Source of the DNA: JACMNW01 sp963708425
GTDB lineage: Bacteria; Pseudomonadota; Alphaproteobacteria; Rhodobacterales; Rhodobacteraceae
DNA length: 64,000 nt
Direction of reading: 5' to 3'
Assembly: GCA_963708425.1 (NCBI GenBank)
Contig: OY970206.1
Span: 1,178,001-1,242,000 of the forward strand
Below the pieces are notes generated by a model. That model was given only the letters and a program-made list of their open reading frames with translations, did not search any database and was not told the origin of the DNA. Made by a program: the position numbers and the translations under genes. This document shows, piece after piece, positions 1-8,917 of this stretch (position 1 is its first letter; each line of letters starts with the position of its first letter).

Positions 1-297
1 CCCGCCCCGCCAGCAATATACCAATGGTCGCCAGCCGCCCGGCTTGTCCGCCAGCGGCCCCTGCAAATGCAAACTCGCGTTCTTCGCCACCAAGGCCGCG
101 CCAACTTTGCGCGCCGTAAACGGGCTGACCTGCTTATAAATCGTGCCCACCTGCGCGCGTTCGGCATCATCCAACACCGGCAAATTTATCGCCCCCGGCA
201 GATGATCGTCCGCCCATTCGGCAGGGGCGCGGACATCAATGGTGTCGTCAAAACCAAGCGCGGCAAGGTCGGTCAGCGATGTCAGGGTAATGGCCAT
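1..297 (-). CDS. mnmH: tRNA 2-selenouridine synthase, N-terminal part (cut by window edge)
   Basis: The first 99 codons of a gene that continues past the left edge. They read as a rhodanese domain: DDTIDVRAPAEWADDHLPGA near residue 18, then a domain that ends at the window edge in YCWRGG with Cys95. The CWRGG loop is typical of MnmH (SelU), which replaces sulfur by selenium at wobble 2-thiouridine of tRNAs; the C-terminal P-loop domain would lie outside. The ATG at 297 fits the family N-terminus. It lies 35 nt behind argE on the same strand, so the two may be co-transcribed. Family assignment comes from the rhodanese motif only, so a plain rhodanese remains a lesser possibility. Confidence 0.85.
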   Translation of the reverse strand, partial: MAITLTSLTDLAALGFDDTIDVRAPAEWADDHLPGAINLPVLDDAERAQVGTIYKQVSPFTARKVGAALVAKNASLHLQGPLADKPGGWRPLVYCWRGG

Positions 298-332
298 CCC
301 CGCCTTCTAAGCCGCAAAGCCCCGCGCCGCAA

Positions 333-1487
333 TCAGAACCCCGCCACCAGCCGCTGCAACAGCACATCCAGCATCGCCTCGCAGCGCGCCAGCTGCTCCA
401 CTTCGATATACTCGTCCGGCGTATGTCCCTGCGCCATCGACCCCGGCCCACAGATCACTGTCGGCACCCCCAGCCTTTGCGCAAACATCCCGCCTTCGGT
501 CCCATATGGCACCTTGATTGTGCCATTGCCCCCCACCAACCCCTTGGCAAACGCCACAACATCCGCATCCGGCGACGTCCCCAACCCCGGATAGTCCCAC
601 AGCCGCTCCACCACAATCGCCGCCTCCGGAAACGCCCCCCGATGCGGGGCAACAATCCGTTCCGCCGCCGCGTCCAGCCGCGCAATCAACCCGCCCGTAT
701 CTTCCCCCGCCAACGACCGGATCTCAAATTCCAGCACGCAGGTCTTCGGCACAATGTTCACCTGCACGCCGCCATTCATCTTGCCCACATGCAGCGTTGT
801 GTACGGCACGTCATAATCGCCATCCCGCAGACCCGTCGCCACCACTTGCGCCTGCAAATCCCGCACTGCACCCAGAAATTCCGCCCCCAAATGCAGCGCG
901 TTCAACCCCATCGGGGCCATTGCCGAATGCAGCTCCCGCCCGGTACAGGTCGCGCGCAGCGCGATCTTGCCCTTATGCCCCGTCGCCACCTGCATCAACG
1001 TAGGCTCGCCCACCAGACACAGCCGCGGCGGCACTGCCCACCCCGCCATCGCATTCAGCATACTGCCCACCCCTTGGCAGCCAATCTCCTCATCATGGCT
1101 CAACGCAAGGATCACCGGCACCTTCAAATCCAAGGCCTTCGCCCGCAAAACCGCCGCAACCGCACAGGCCACAAAGCCCTTCATATCCGTCGTGCCGCGC
1201 CCATAAAGCCGCCCATCTGCCTCGCTCAAAACAAACGGAGCCTTCGTCCAAACCTGCCCCTCCACCGGCACCACATCAACATGCCCCGACAAAATCACCC
1301 CCGGCACATCCGCAGGCCCCACAACCGCATAAAGATTGGCCTTCTGCCCCGTCGCATCCGGGATCAGCACGCAGTCTATCCCCGCGTCCCCCAACAACCC
1401 CCGCACATATCCCAACAAATCGAGGTTCGATTTGGCGCTAACGGTATCAAAACCAATCAGCCGCTCCAGAATAGGTCGCATCATCAT
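333..1487 (-). CDS. argE: acetylornithine deacetylase (ArgE/DapE family, M20)
   Basis: A zinc-dependent M20 deacylase of 384 residues that would remove acetyl from N-acetylornithine in arginine synthesis. Visible motifs are SGHVDVVP (His69, Asp71), GRGTTDMKG with bridging Asp101, and HDEE with catalytic Glu133, followed by the usual dimerisation domain and a C-terminal zinc-ligand histidine region (MAQGHTPDE). The reading frame stays open upstream to 1586, but GGAGG at 1496-1500 lies 8 nt before the ATG at 1487, and MMMRPILERLIGFDTVS is the expected family start. Three ATGs in a row (1487, 1484, 1481) leave the exact start open by two codons. ArgE, DapE and other M20 enzymes are hard to separate; the HDEEIGCQG stretch fits ArgE best. 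Confidence 0.9.
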   Translation of the reverse strand: MMMRPILERLIGFDTVSAKSNLDLLGYVRGLLGDAGIDCVLIPDATGQKANLYAVVGPADVPGVILSGHVDVVPVEGQVWTKAPFVLSEADGRLYGRGTTDMKGFVACAVAAVLRAKALDLKVPVILALSHDEEIGCQGVGSMLNAMAGWAVPPRLCLVGEPTLMQVATGHKGKIALRATCTGRELHSAMAPMGLNALHLGAEFLGAVRDLQAQVVATGLRDGDYDVPYTTLHVGKMNGGVQVNIVPKTCVLEFEIRSLAGEDTGGLIARLDAAAERIVAPHRGAFPEAAIVVERLWDYPGLGTSPDADVVAFAKGLVGGNGTIKVPYGTEGGMFAQRLGVPTVICGPGSMAQGHTPDEYIEVEQLARCEAMLDVLLQRLVAGF

Positions 1488-1600
1488 CGCAGTAACCTCC
1501 ACTTGACCCCAGCAAACCCCAAATCCCCCCCCAACGAAACCCCCTATCCAAAGCCGCCGCCTGCTGCCAAAAAGACCGCTAACCACATCAGGATCGCCGC

Positions 1601-2269
1601 ATGACCCGCCTATTCCCCCTGATCCTGCTTGCTACGCTGGCATTGCCCGCCACAGCCCAAGACACTCCTGCGCCAAACCTGACCACTAACGGCAAAGGCA
1701 CCCAAGGCGGCGTTGCCCGCCTCGTCCTCGCCCACCACCTCTACGCCTTGGGGCGCGCCAACAAAGACCCGCTCACTGTCCTGAACGCCGCACGCCTCGC
1801 TGCCTCCGTCACCTCCACTGACTCCATGCGCGCCAAAGAAACCGCTGGCGATCCCTCTGCCACGGCACCATCAAGCCCCACCACGCCCGCTCAAATGTTC
1901 GACACCGCCGCCACCCTCGCCGCCGAGAACGAAGCCCTGCTCGATCTCGTCGATGCCTCCCGCAGTGAAGCCGCCTTCGCCCCCCTCACCGGCGTCGTCC
2001 GCACCGCCAGCACGCTTCCCGCCAGCCAGACCGAAACATGGCCGGTGCCCTTTTTCGGCGCATCGCTCGCTGAACTCGCCATCATTGGCGACAGCAGCGG
2101 TAATCTTGATCTGCTGGTCACCGACGAATTCGGCAATCCGGTCTGCCAAGACAGCGGCCCCGCCGACACCGCCTATTGCAGCTTTTACCCCGCGCAAAAC
2201 GGCACCTTCAAAATTATCGTTAAAAACAACAGCAGCGCCGCAAATACCTATGTCCTGCTGACAAACTAA
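1601..2269 (+). CDS. secreted protein of unknown function
   Basis: A 222-residue protein with a clear Sec signal peptide: MTRLFPLILLATLALPATAQ, with likely cleavage after ATAQ near residue 20. The mature part has a Thr/Ala/Pro-rich middle (about 85-110). Its C-terminal segment, about 145-222, reads GDSSGNLDLLVTDEFGN followed by a Cys pair (CQDSG, YCSF) and GTFKIIVKNN, which resembles a small beta-sandwich of the pre-peptidase C-terminal kind. I do not recognise the family and assign no function. It is divergent from argE with 113 nt between starts, and its 3' end faces the ABC permease gene across a block of palindromic repeats. Confidence 0.75.
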   Translation: MTRLFPLILLATLALPATAQDTPAPNLTTNGKGTQGGVARLVLAHHLYALGRANKDPLTVLNAARLAASVTSTDSMRAKETAGDPSATAPSSPTTPAQMFDTAATLAAENEALLDLVDASRSEAAFAPLTGVVRTASTLPASQTETWPVPFFGASLAELAIIGDSSGNLDLLVTDEFGNPVCQDSGPADTAYCSFYPAQNGTFKIIVKNNSSAANTYVLLTN

Positions 2270-2287
2270 CTGCGCCGACCCCAAAAA

Positions 2288-2355
2288 ATGCTGCGCAGCA
2301 TAACCGCAGCGAACTCCGCCAATGCTGCGCAGCATAACTTTCCATGCTGCGCAGC
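2288..2355. repeat. triple palindrome ATGCTGCGCAGCAT
   Basis: A perfect 14-bp palindrome ATGCTGCGCAGCAT occurs at 2288-2301 and again at 2322-2335; a third copy at 2344-2355 keeps the first 12 bases. Spacing between copy starts is 34 and 22 bp. The block fills the gap between two convergent genes (stops at 2269 and 2381). It could form hairpins acting as a two-way terminator or be a REP-like element; no T-run follows. Confidence 0.8.
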
Positions 2356-2380
2356 GAAGCGTTGATCCTAAACGATAATC

Positions 2381-4900
2381 CTATTCCTCCGCCCGCAGCA
2401 CCTGCGCTGGCCTGACCATCATCGGCGGCCACGCAAACCCAAGCCCGGCAAGCAGCGTCGCGACGATGCCGCCCACCACAATCGCTATCGCCGACACCGA
2501 TTCAAACGCGTAATCCGCCTCCATCACAAAGTACATCACCGCCCACCCTGCCAGCCCGCCAGCCCCTATCGCCACCACCCCCGCCGCCGCCCCTAGCAAC
2601 GCCGATCGCAACGCGAAACTGGCCAATATCCGCGCCCGCGTCGCCCCCAGCACTTTCAGCACCGCCGCTTCTTGCATCCGCGACCGCACCCCGGCGGCGG
2701 CTGCCCCGATCAGAACCACAAACCCTGTCAGCAAGCTTGCCCCCGCCGCCCACGCCGTAGCAGTTGCAATCGCCGTCAATGCCTCGGTCACCCGGTCAAT
2801 GGCATCGCGCACCCGGATCGCCGTGATGTTCGGATAAGCCCCCGCCAGATCGCGCAAAATCGGCCCTTCCGACGCCTCGGGCGCATAGACCGTCGAGATG
2901 AAACTATGCGGTGCCCCCGCCAACGCCCCGGGGTTCATCGACATCACAAACCCCATGCCAGCAGTCGAAAAATCAACCTCGCGGAACGAGGTAATCGTCG
3001 CCTCAATATCCCGCCCAAGGATATTAACGGTAATCTTGTCACCCAGCTTCAGCCCCATCTCCTCGGCTTCTTCCGCCGCAAAAGACACCTGCGCAGGCCC
3101 GCTGTACCCCGCTGACCACCACGTGCCCGCCGTCACAGTCGCGTTGTCCGGCACCGTCTCGGAGTAGGTGACGCCACGATCACCCCGCGTCACCCAATGG
3201 TTGCCAGACACCTCAATCGCCGATTTGCCGTTGATCAACGTCAGTATCCCGCGCAGCATCGGCGCACTTTCAACCTTGCTGACCGCAGGGTCGCCCGCCA
3301 ACCGCTCAAGAAACCCATCTATCTGATCTTGCTGGATATCCACAAAGAAATAGCTTGGCGCACGGGCAGGCAGATCGCGGGCAATTGCCGACCGTAGATT
3401 GCTGTCAATCTGCCCCACCGCCGCCAGCACCGTCAAACCCAGCCCCAAAGACAAGATCACTGACATCGCCTCTTCACGCGGCCCGCCAATCGCCCCCAAC
3501 GCCAATCGCAACCCGGTGCGCCCGCGCACAAAGCTTTTCCGCGCCGCCCAGCGCGCCAACCGCCGCAACCCCAGCGCCGCCAGCGCCAGCAAGACCAACG
3601 CCACCACCACACCGCCCGCCGTGCTCAATGCCAGCATCGCCGCACCCGAAAACAACATCGACCCGCCGATCAACGCGGTGGTCAGAACACCCAGCGCCAC
3701 CCAATGCCGCAACCCCGGCCACCCCGCATTCCCGGCTCCGCGATACAGCGCCGCCGCCCGCACATCTTGGCTCCGCGCCAGCGGCCACAGCGTAAACAGG
3801 AATGCCGTGATCACCCCGTAAAAACCCGCCTCCAGCAATGGCAACGGATAAAGCCCGAACGCCACTGGAAACGGCAAAGACGCCTCAATCCAAGGGGCCG
3901 CCAGCAACGGCACCACTGCCCCGATGACCAGCCCCAACAGCACCCCAAGCCCTGACAAAACGGCAATCTGCAGCAAGTACACCTGAAAGATCGTCCGGCC
4001 TTCCGCCCCCAGCGTTTTCAGCGTCGCAATGGTGGCAATCTTGCCCTCCAGATACGCGCGCACTGCCGCTGAAACCCCAACGCCGCCCACCGCCAGCCCC
4101 GACAGCCCGACCAGCACTAGAAACGCGCCAATCCGTTCAACAAACCGCTCCACCCCCGGTGCTGCCCGCCGACTGTCGGCCCAGCGCATGCCCTTATCAC
4201 GAAACGCCGCCTCAGCGTCTGCCTCTAACGTCGCCAGATCGGCCCCCGGCGGCACGTCCAGCCGGTAGGCGGTTTCATACATCGTGCCGGGCTCAATCAA
4301 CCCCGATTTTGCCAACCCGGTGGTCAGCACAATCGTGCGCGGCCCCAATGAAAACCCGCCCGCCGCACTGTCAGGCTCGCGCATCAACGCCGCCCCCAAC
4401 CGAAATTCCTGCACCCCCAGCGTAAATCTATCACCCGGCTTCAGTCCCAACCGATCCACCAAAACCCGGTCCATCACCGCCCCCGGCACCCCATCCACTG
4501 GTGCCAGCGCCTGCGCCAGCGGCATCGCAGGCTCCAACACCACCTCACCCGTCAGCGGATACGCACTATCCACACCCTTCACCTGCGTCAGCGCCCGCGT
4601 ATCCTGCCCGACCAACACCATAGACCGAAAGTCAACAATTTCCGACACTTGTCTGGAAATCCCCACCATCATCGCGCGTTCTTCGTCACTGGCAAACCGC
4701 GCCGTAAACGCCATTTCGGCGTCACCGCCCAGCAGCACCGCCCCTTGTTCGCGCAACCCCTCCTCAATCGCAGACCGCACCATGCCAACCCCGGCAATTG
4801 CCGCCACGCCCAGCGCCAGACAGGCCAGAAACACCCGAAACCCCGCCAGCCCACCGCGCAATTCGCGCGCCGCAATCCGTGCCGCCAACCGCAGGGTCAT
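2381..4900 (-). CDS. ABC transporter permease, FtsX/YbbP family
   Basis: An 839-residue inner-membrane permease with a short cytoplasmic N-terminus, a first transmembrane helix near residues 20-42, a large periplasmic MacB-like domain, an FtsX core around 255-380, several more helices, a second periplasmic domain, and a second FtsX domain at about 705-839 ending in PAQVLRAEE. This duplicated layout matches E. coli YbbP. It overlaps the upstream ATPase gene by 4 nt (ATGA, 4897-4900), so the two are translationally coupled. With a LolD-like ATPase and a divergent TesA-like esterase it repeats the ybbA-ybbP/tesA arrangement of other proteobacteria. The substrate is not known; export or extraction of lipids is an inference from the family. 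Confidence 0.88.
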   Translation of the reverse strand: MTLRLAARIAARELRGGLAGFRVFLACLALGVAAIAGVGMVRSAIEEGLREQGAVLLGGDAEMAFTARFASDEERAMMVGISRQVSEIVDFRSMVLVGQDTRALTQVKGVDSAYPLTGEVVLEPAMPLAQALAPVDGVPGAVMDRVLVDRLGLKPGDRFTLGVQEFRLGAALMREPDSAAGGFSLGPRTIVLTTGLAKSGLIEPGTMYETAYRLDVPPGADLATLEADAEAAFRDKGMRWADSRRAAPGVERFVERIGAFLVLVGLSGLAVGGVGVSAAVRAYLEGKIATIATLKTLGAEGRTIFQVYLLQIAVLSGLGVLLGLVIGAVVPLLAAPWIEASLPFPVAFGLYPLPLLEAGFYGVITAFLFTLWPLARSQDVRAAALYRGAGNAGWPGLRHWVALGVLTTALIGGSMLFSGAAMLALSTAGGVVVALVLLALAALGLRRLARWAARKSFVRGRTGLRLALGAIGGPREEAMSVILSLGLGLTVLAAVGQIDSNLRSAIARDLPARAPSYFFVDIQQDQIDGFLERLAGDPAVSKVESAPMLRGILTLINGKSAIEVSGNHWVTRGDRGVTYSETVPDNATVTAGTWWSAGYSGPAQVSFAAEEAEEMGLKLGDKITVNILGRDIEATITSFREVDFSTAGMGFVMSMNPGALAGAPHSFISTVYAPEASEGPILRDLAGAYPNITAIRVRDAIDRVTEALTAIATATAWAAGASLLTGFVVLIGAAAAGVRSRMQEAAVLKVLGATRARILASFALRSALLGAAAGVVAIGAGGLAGWAVMYFVMEADYAFESVSAIAIVVGGIVATLLAGLGFAWPPMMVRPAQVLRAEE

Positions 4901-5580
4901 ACCAGCCCCTCGCCCGCAATCCGGCCATCCGCCAGCCGCACCACCCGGTCACAGCGCACAGCCAACTCCTGCGCATGGGTCACCAAGATCAACGTCGCCC
5001 CGTACCGATCCCGCAACCCAAACAGCAGATCCATGATCGCCGCTCCATTGGCCCCGTCCAGATTGCCCGTCGGCTCATCTGCCAGCAATATCGCCGGACG
5101 CGGAGCGGCCGCGCGTGCCAAGGCCACCCGTTGCTGTTCGCCACCCGACATCTGCCGCGGGAAATGCAGCATCCGTGGCCCCAACCCGACCGCCTGCAAT
5201 TCCGCCTCTGCCCTTGGAAACGCGTCCGCCACCCCCGCCAATTCCATCGGCAGCGCTACATTTTCCAACGCTGTCATCGTCGGGATCAGGTGGAAAGACT
5301 GAAATACCACCCCCATATTCCCCCTACGAAAACGTGCGAGGCCATCCTCATTCAACGCTGTAAGATCATGCCCAAGTGCCATAACCTCGCCCGAGGTGGC
5401 CCGTTCCAGCCCCCCCATCAACATCAGGAGCGATGATTTGCCCGATCCCGACGGCCCGACCAACCCGACCGTTTCGCCGCGCCTCACATCCAACGTGATG
5501 TCGCGCAAAATCTCGACCGGCCCCGCATTGCCCGCAAGCGTCAATGCCACATCGCGCATGGCCAGTATCGTATCGGTCAT
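4897..5580 (-). CDS. ABC transporter ATP-binding protein, YbbA/LolD type
   Basis: A 227-residue ATPase that powers the FtsX-type permease encoded directly after it. Walker A is GPSGSGKS at 42-49, the signature MSGGEQQR starts at 144, Walker B ILLADEPTG is at 164-172, and the switch histidine is in VTHAQEL. The frame is open far upstream (to 6027), but that part is antisense to the esterase gene; MTDTILAMRDVALTL at 5580 is the normal start of the family. Its start codon overlaps the proposed esterase start on the other strand by 23 nt, so the promoters of the two divergent genes must lie inside each other. Confidence 0.9.
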   Translation of the reverse strand: MTDTILAMRDVALTLAGNAGPVEILRDITLDVRRGETVGLVGPSGSGKSSLLMLMGGLERATSGEVMALGHDLTALNEDGLARFRRGNMGVVFQSFHLIPTMTALENVALPMELAGVADAFPRAEAELQAVGLGPRMLHFPRQMSGGEQQRVALARAAAPRPAILLADEPTGNLDGANGAAIMDLLFGLRDRYGATLILVTHAQELAVRCDRVVRLADGRIAGEGLV

Positions 5581-6262
5581 TCTATCTGCCCTTTGGTCCT
5601 GCCTCGCCCTTGGATATGGCGCACGACGCAGCATTCGCAACTGCACAATCGCGTTGATTGTCAGCACGCTGCCCGCGAATGCCGAAAAACTCACCCTTGT
5701 GGCGCTTGGCGACAGTCTGACGCAAGGCTTCGGGCTGCCGCAACAAGACGGCTTCGTGCCGCAACTGCAATCTTGGCTTATCGAAAACGGTGCCGACGTC
5801 ACTGTCATCAACGCAGGCGTATCAGGTGATACCACCGCCGGTGGCCTCGCCCGGCTTGACTGGACGCTCACCCCCGATGTCGATGCGATGATCGTCAACC
5901 TTGGCGGCAACGACCTGCTGCGCGGCATTGACCCCGCCGCCAGCCGCGCCAATCTGGATGCCATCCTGACGAAGGCCGATGCGCTAAGTCTGCCGGTCCT
6001 GCTGGTCAGCCTGCGCGCACCGGGCAACTACGGCCCCGAATTTAAAGCCGCCTTCGATGCGATGTATCCCGCCCTTGCCCTTAAACACGATGTCGATCTG
6101 ACCGAAAACTTCTTCATTCCCTTGATCGACCAATCCACCAAACGCCTGTCGCCCGACCTGATGCAATCCGACGGCCTGCACCCCAACGCCAAAGGCGTAA
6201 AACTGCTGGTCGCGTCCCTCGGGCCAAAGGTGCTAAAGCTGCTGGAAAAGGTAAAGAAGTAG
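5558..6262 (+). CDS. tesA: arylesterase / lysophospholipase, GDSL (SGNH) family, TesA-like
   Basis: A secreted SGNH hydrolase. Block I GDSLTQG has nucleophile Ser53, block II is GVSGDTTAGG near 87-96, block III is GGND at 116-119, and block V SDGLHP supplies Asp205 and His208. A hydrophobic N-terminal segment ending in TLPANA-EK (about 22-43) looks like a signal peptide, so the enzyme should act in the periplasm. The start is uncertain: the only in-frame ATG close to the signal sequence is at 5558, inside the 5' end of the divergent ATPase gene; the open frame to 5396 is antisense. The next gene begins 9 nt after the stop, which suggests co-transcription with the FAD oxidase. Confidence 0.85.
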   Translation: MASIVSVILSALWSCLALGYGARRSIRNCTIALIVSTLPANAEKLTLVALGDSLTQGFGLPQQDGFVPQLQSWLIENGADVTVINAGVSGDTTAGGLARLDWTLTPDVDAMIVNLGGNDLLRGIDPAASRANLDAILTKADALSLPVLLVSLRAPGNYGPEFKAAFDAMYPALALKHDVDLTENFFIPLIDQSTKRLSPDLMQSDGLHPNAKGVKLLVASLGPKVLKLLEKVKK

Positions 6263-6271
6263 GCACCAGCG

Positions 6272-7687
6272 ATGACCCTGATTGCGGAACTGATCGCGGC
6301 CCTTGGCCCCGCCAATGTGATAACCGGCGATGATACCGCCCGCTTCGCCAAGGATTGGACTGGCAAATACACCTCCGCCCCTATCGCCGTCGCCCGGCCC
6401 GCCACCACTGACGAGGTGTCGCAAACCCTGATCATCGCCGCGCGCCACAACGTGCCCGTCATCCCCATTTCCGGTCTGACCGGCATTGTCGGCGGAGCGA
6501 TGACCCATGGCGGCCTGATGCTGTCGCTGGAGCGGATGAACCGCATCCGCGAAATCAAGCCCGACGCCCGCATCGCGGTGGTCGAGGCGGGCGTAATCCT
6601 GTCATCCCTGCACGAAGCCGCCGATGCGCATGATCTGAACTTTCCGCTGTGGTTTGGTGCGCGTGGCTCGGCGATGATCGGCGGCGTTCTGTCCACCAAC
6701 GCTGGCGGCTCGAACGTCCTGCGCTACGGTTCCACCCGTCATCTGTGCCTGGGGCTCGAAGTCGTCCTGGCCGATGGCCGCGTGCTGAACCTGCTAACGG
6801 CCCTGCACAAAGACAACTCCGGCTACGATCTGAAAGATCTGTTCATCGGTGCTGAAGGTACACTTGGCGTCATCACCGCCGCCGTCATGAAACTGGTTCC
6901 GAAACCCCGCGCTTTTGCCACCGCCATGCTATCGGCAAGATCCCTGCCCGACGCGCTGATCCTGCTGAACCGGCTGCAACAAGTCACCGGCGGCATGGTC
7001 GAAGCTTTTGAATTTATGCCAAAAAGCTACATGCGCCTGCTGGCCGAAGCGCGCCCCGATATCCGCCAACCCTTTACCCCCATGCAAGAGTTCACGATCT
7101 TGGTAGAGGTCGGCGCCACTGCCCCCCGTGACGCCGCGCCGAATGATGACGGCAGCCTGCCGATCGCCAATCTGCTGGAAGCCACCCTTGCCGACATGCT
7201 GACTGACGGCACGATCTTAGACGCCCAAGTTGCGCAAACCGAGGCGCAACGCCGCGCCATGTGGCACGTGCGAGAAGTCGCTGGCGAAATCACCTATTTC
7301 CGCAAACCTATCGTCGATACTGATGTGTCTGTCCCGCTTGATGCAGTCGACACTTTCCTGACCCGTATCCACGCCCGCCTGCAAAGCTTTGATGCAGGGG
7401 CCGATACCATGGCGGTCTCGCACCTCGGCGATGGTAACATCCACTTCAACGTCTACCCCACCAAAACCAGCCTCGACCTCAACGATGCCATCGTCAGCGC
7501 AATCGAGGATGTCGTGCAAGATCTGTCAGGCAGCTTTTCCGCCGAACATGGCGTCGGCCTGTCGAAACGGAACTCGATGGCGCGCCGCAAAGACCCGGTT
7601 GCGATTGCGGTTATGCGCAGTATAAAATCGGCACTCGATCCTGAAAACCGGATGAACCCCGGCAAGATCCTTCCCGATTCAAATTAA
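6272..7687 (+). CDS. FAD-linked oxidase, GlcD / D-lactate / D-2-hydroxyglutarate dehydrogenase family
   Basis: A 471-residue flavoprotein of the vanillyl-alcohol-oxidase fold. The FAD-binding PCMH domain covers roughly 35-215 (RPATTDEVSQ, then PISGLTGIVGGAMTHGG) and the FAD-oxidase C-terminal domain follows, with the metal-site motif SHLGDGNIHFN and the flavin-contact motif AEHGVGLSKR near the end. These enzymes oxidise D-2-hydroxy acids and pass electrons to quinone or cytochrome c. The substrate cannot be read from the sequence. It lies 9 nt after the esterase and 15 nt before an MFS gene, which may move a related carboxylate. Confidence 0.88.
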   Translation: MTLIAELIAALGPANVITGDDTARFAKDWTGKYTSAPIAVARPATTDEVSQTLIIAARHNVPVIPISGLTGIVGGAMTHGGLMLSLERMNRIREIKPDARIAVVEAGVILSSLHEAADAHDLNFPLWFGARGSAMIGGVLSTNAGGSNVLRYGSTRHLCLGLEVVLADGRVLNLLTALHKDNSGYDLKDLFIGAEGTLGVITAAVMKLVPKPRAFATAMLSARSLPDALILLNRLQQVTGGMVEAFEFMPKSYMRLLAEARPDIRQPFTPMQEFTILVEVGATAPRDAAPNDDGSLPIANLLEATLADMLTDGTILDAQVAQTEAQRRAMWHVREVAGEITYFRKPIVDTDVSVPLDAVDTFLTRIHARLQSFDAGADTMAVSHLGDGNIHFNVYPTKTSLDLNDAIVSAIEDVVQDLSGSFSAEHGVGLSKRNSMARRKDPVAIAVMRSIKSALDPENRMNPGKILPDSN

Positions 7688-7702
7688 ACAAAGCCCGTTT
7701 CA

Positions 7703-8917
7703 ATGTTCCAATCGCTTTCCCTGCTGTGGCGCGATCAGACACTGCGCTTGGCCGTGCTGATCTTCGTGCTTGTCGGCGCGCTGATCTCATCCATGGCCCC
7801 GTATTTGTCGCTGATCGCCATCACCCGTCTGGGGTTTTCCGATCAGGCGTATTCCCTCATCCTGATTGCCGCGACGGTTCTTAGCCTCGCCAGTTCGATC
7901 GGCATCGGCATCCTGACCGATCAGCTTCCCCTGCGCCGCCAGATGGCGCTGCTATCGGCCCTGCTGATCACGCTTGGCACCGCCTTGATGTGGCTGTCGC
8001 CCTCAAAACTAAGCTTCGTCCTTAGTCATGCGGTTTTGCTGCCCTGCGGCTTTACGCTGATGACGCTTGTGTTCGCCCTCAGCAGCCTTGGCACTCAAGC
8101 CTATCCGGCACAGCGTGATACGCTAAAGTCGGCCATCCGCGCGGCTTTTGCTGTGCCGTTCGTGGTGGTCCTGCCGCTGTGGTCACTGGCGCTGAAATCC
8201 GGTGCCGATGTGATGGCAATCTATCCGTTCAGCACGCTCGTCGGCGCTATTACCATTGCGGTCATCTGGATCAGTTGGCCAAGCGATGGCACCAGCACAT
8301 GGGCAGATGCAAAATCCGGCCTCAGCTTTTTCCAATCGCTGAAAGAGGTGGCAGAAAAGCCCGTGCTGTTTCGTGCTTTGCTGTTGGGCGCTGTATCGTC
8401 GGCGGGCACGCTTTACATCGTGCTTGTCGGTCTGGTTTTCGTCCAGACGCCCGGCCGCGATGCCAGTGACGCCGCCTTGTATGTAGGTCTGGTCGCGGGT
8501 GCCGAAGTGCCGTTCATGCTGCTGGCACCGCAGCTTTTGCGCCGCGCCTCCAAGGTCATGTTGATCGTCGTCGGCACTGGCGTCTACTGTGTGCATCTGG
8601 TGTTTTTGCCGGTTATCGCCGCAACTGGCTTTGTCTGGCTGTTGATCCTTCCCGCAGCCATTGGCGGAGCCATCATCCTGACCCTGCCAATCGCCTATCT
8701 GCAAGACCTGCTCGCCGCCCGTCCGGGGGCCGGATCATCGCTGATCGCACTGCAACGGGTTGCGGGTGACACTTTTGCCGCCGGTGCATTCGCCCTTGGC
8801 ACCTTTGCCGCCGGCTACGGCTTTGCCGCCCTTATCGGGGCAGCAGTGGCGTTGTCAGGGGCATTTGGGTTGTTATGGGCAGACTACGCGCGTCAATCCA
8901 AAGCCCGGCCGATATAG
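7703..8917 (+). CDS. MFS transporter
   Basis: A 404-residue integral membrane protein with about 12 hydrophobic segments in two halves. The family A-type loop after the second helix is visible as GILTDQLPLRRQMALLSALL (about 74-93). No signal peptide is present. It is the last gene of a plus-strand run (esterase, FAD oxidase, MFS) and its 3' end overlaps the convergent kinase-like gene by 25 nt (8893-8917). The neighbours hint at a sugar or carboxylate substrate, but nothing in the sequence decides it. Confidence 0.85.
   Translation: MFQSLSLLWRDQTLRLAVLIFVLVGALISSMAPYLSLIAITRLGFSDQAYSLILIAATVLSLASSIGIGILTDQLPLRRQMALLSALLITLGTALMWLSPSKLSFVLSHAVLLPCGFTLMTLVFALSSLGTQAYPAQRDTLKSAIRAAFAVPFVVVLPLWSLALKSGADVMAIYPFSTLVGAITIAVIWISWPSDGTSTWADAKSGLSFFQSLKEVAEKPVLFRALLLGAVSSAGTLYIVLVGLVFVQTPGRDASDAALYVGLVAGAEVPFMLLAPQLLRRASKVMLIVVGTGVYCVHLVFLPVIAATGFVWLLILPAAIGGAIILTLPIAYLQDLLAARPGAGSSLIALQRVAGDTFAAGAFALGTFAAGYGFAALIGAAVALSGAFGLLWADYARQSKARPI

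Noticed and set aside
423..1604. Long open frame (393 codons) on the plus strand
   Set aside because: Antisense to argE, with composition typical of a GC-rich shadow frame (His/Pro/Arg-rich) and no domain.
5396..5557. Longer N-terminus for the esterase
   Set aside because: This part is antisense to the ATPase Walker A region and has no signal-peptide character.
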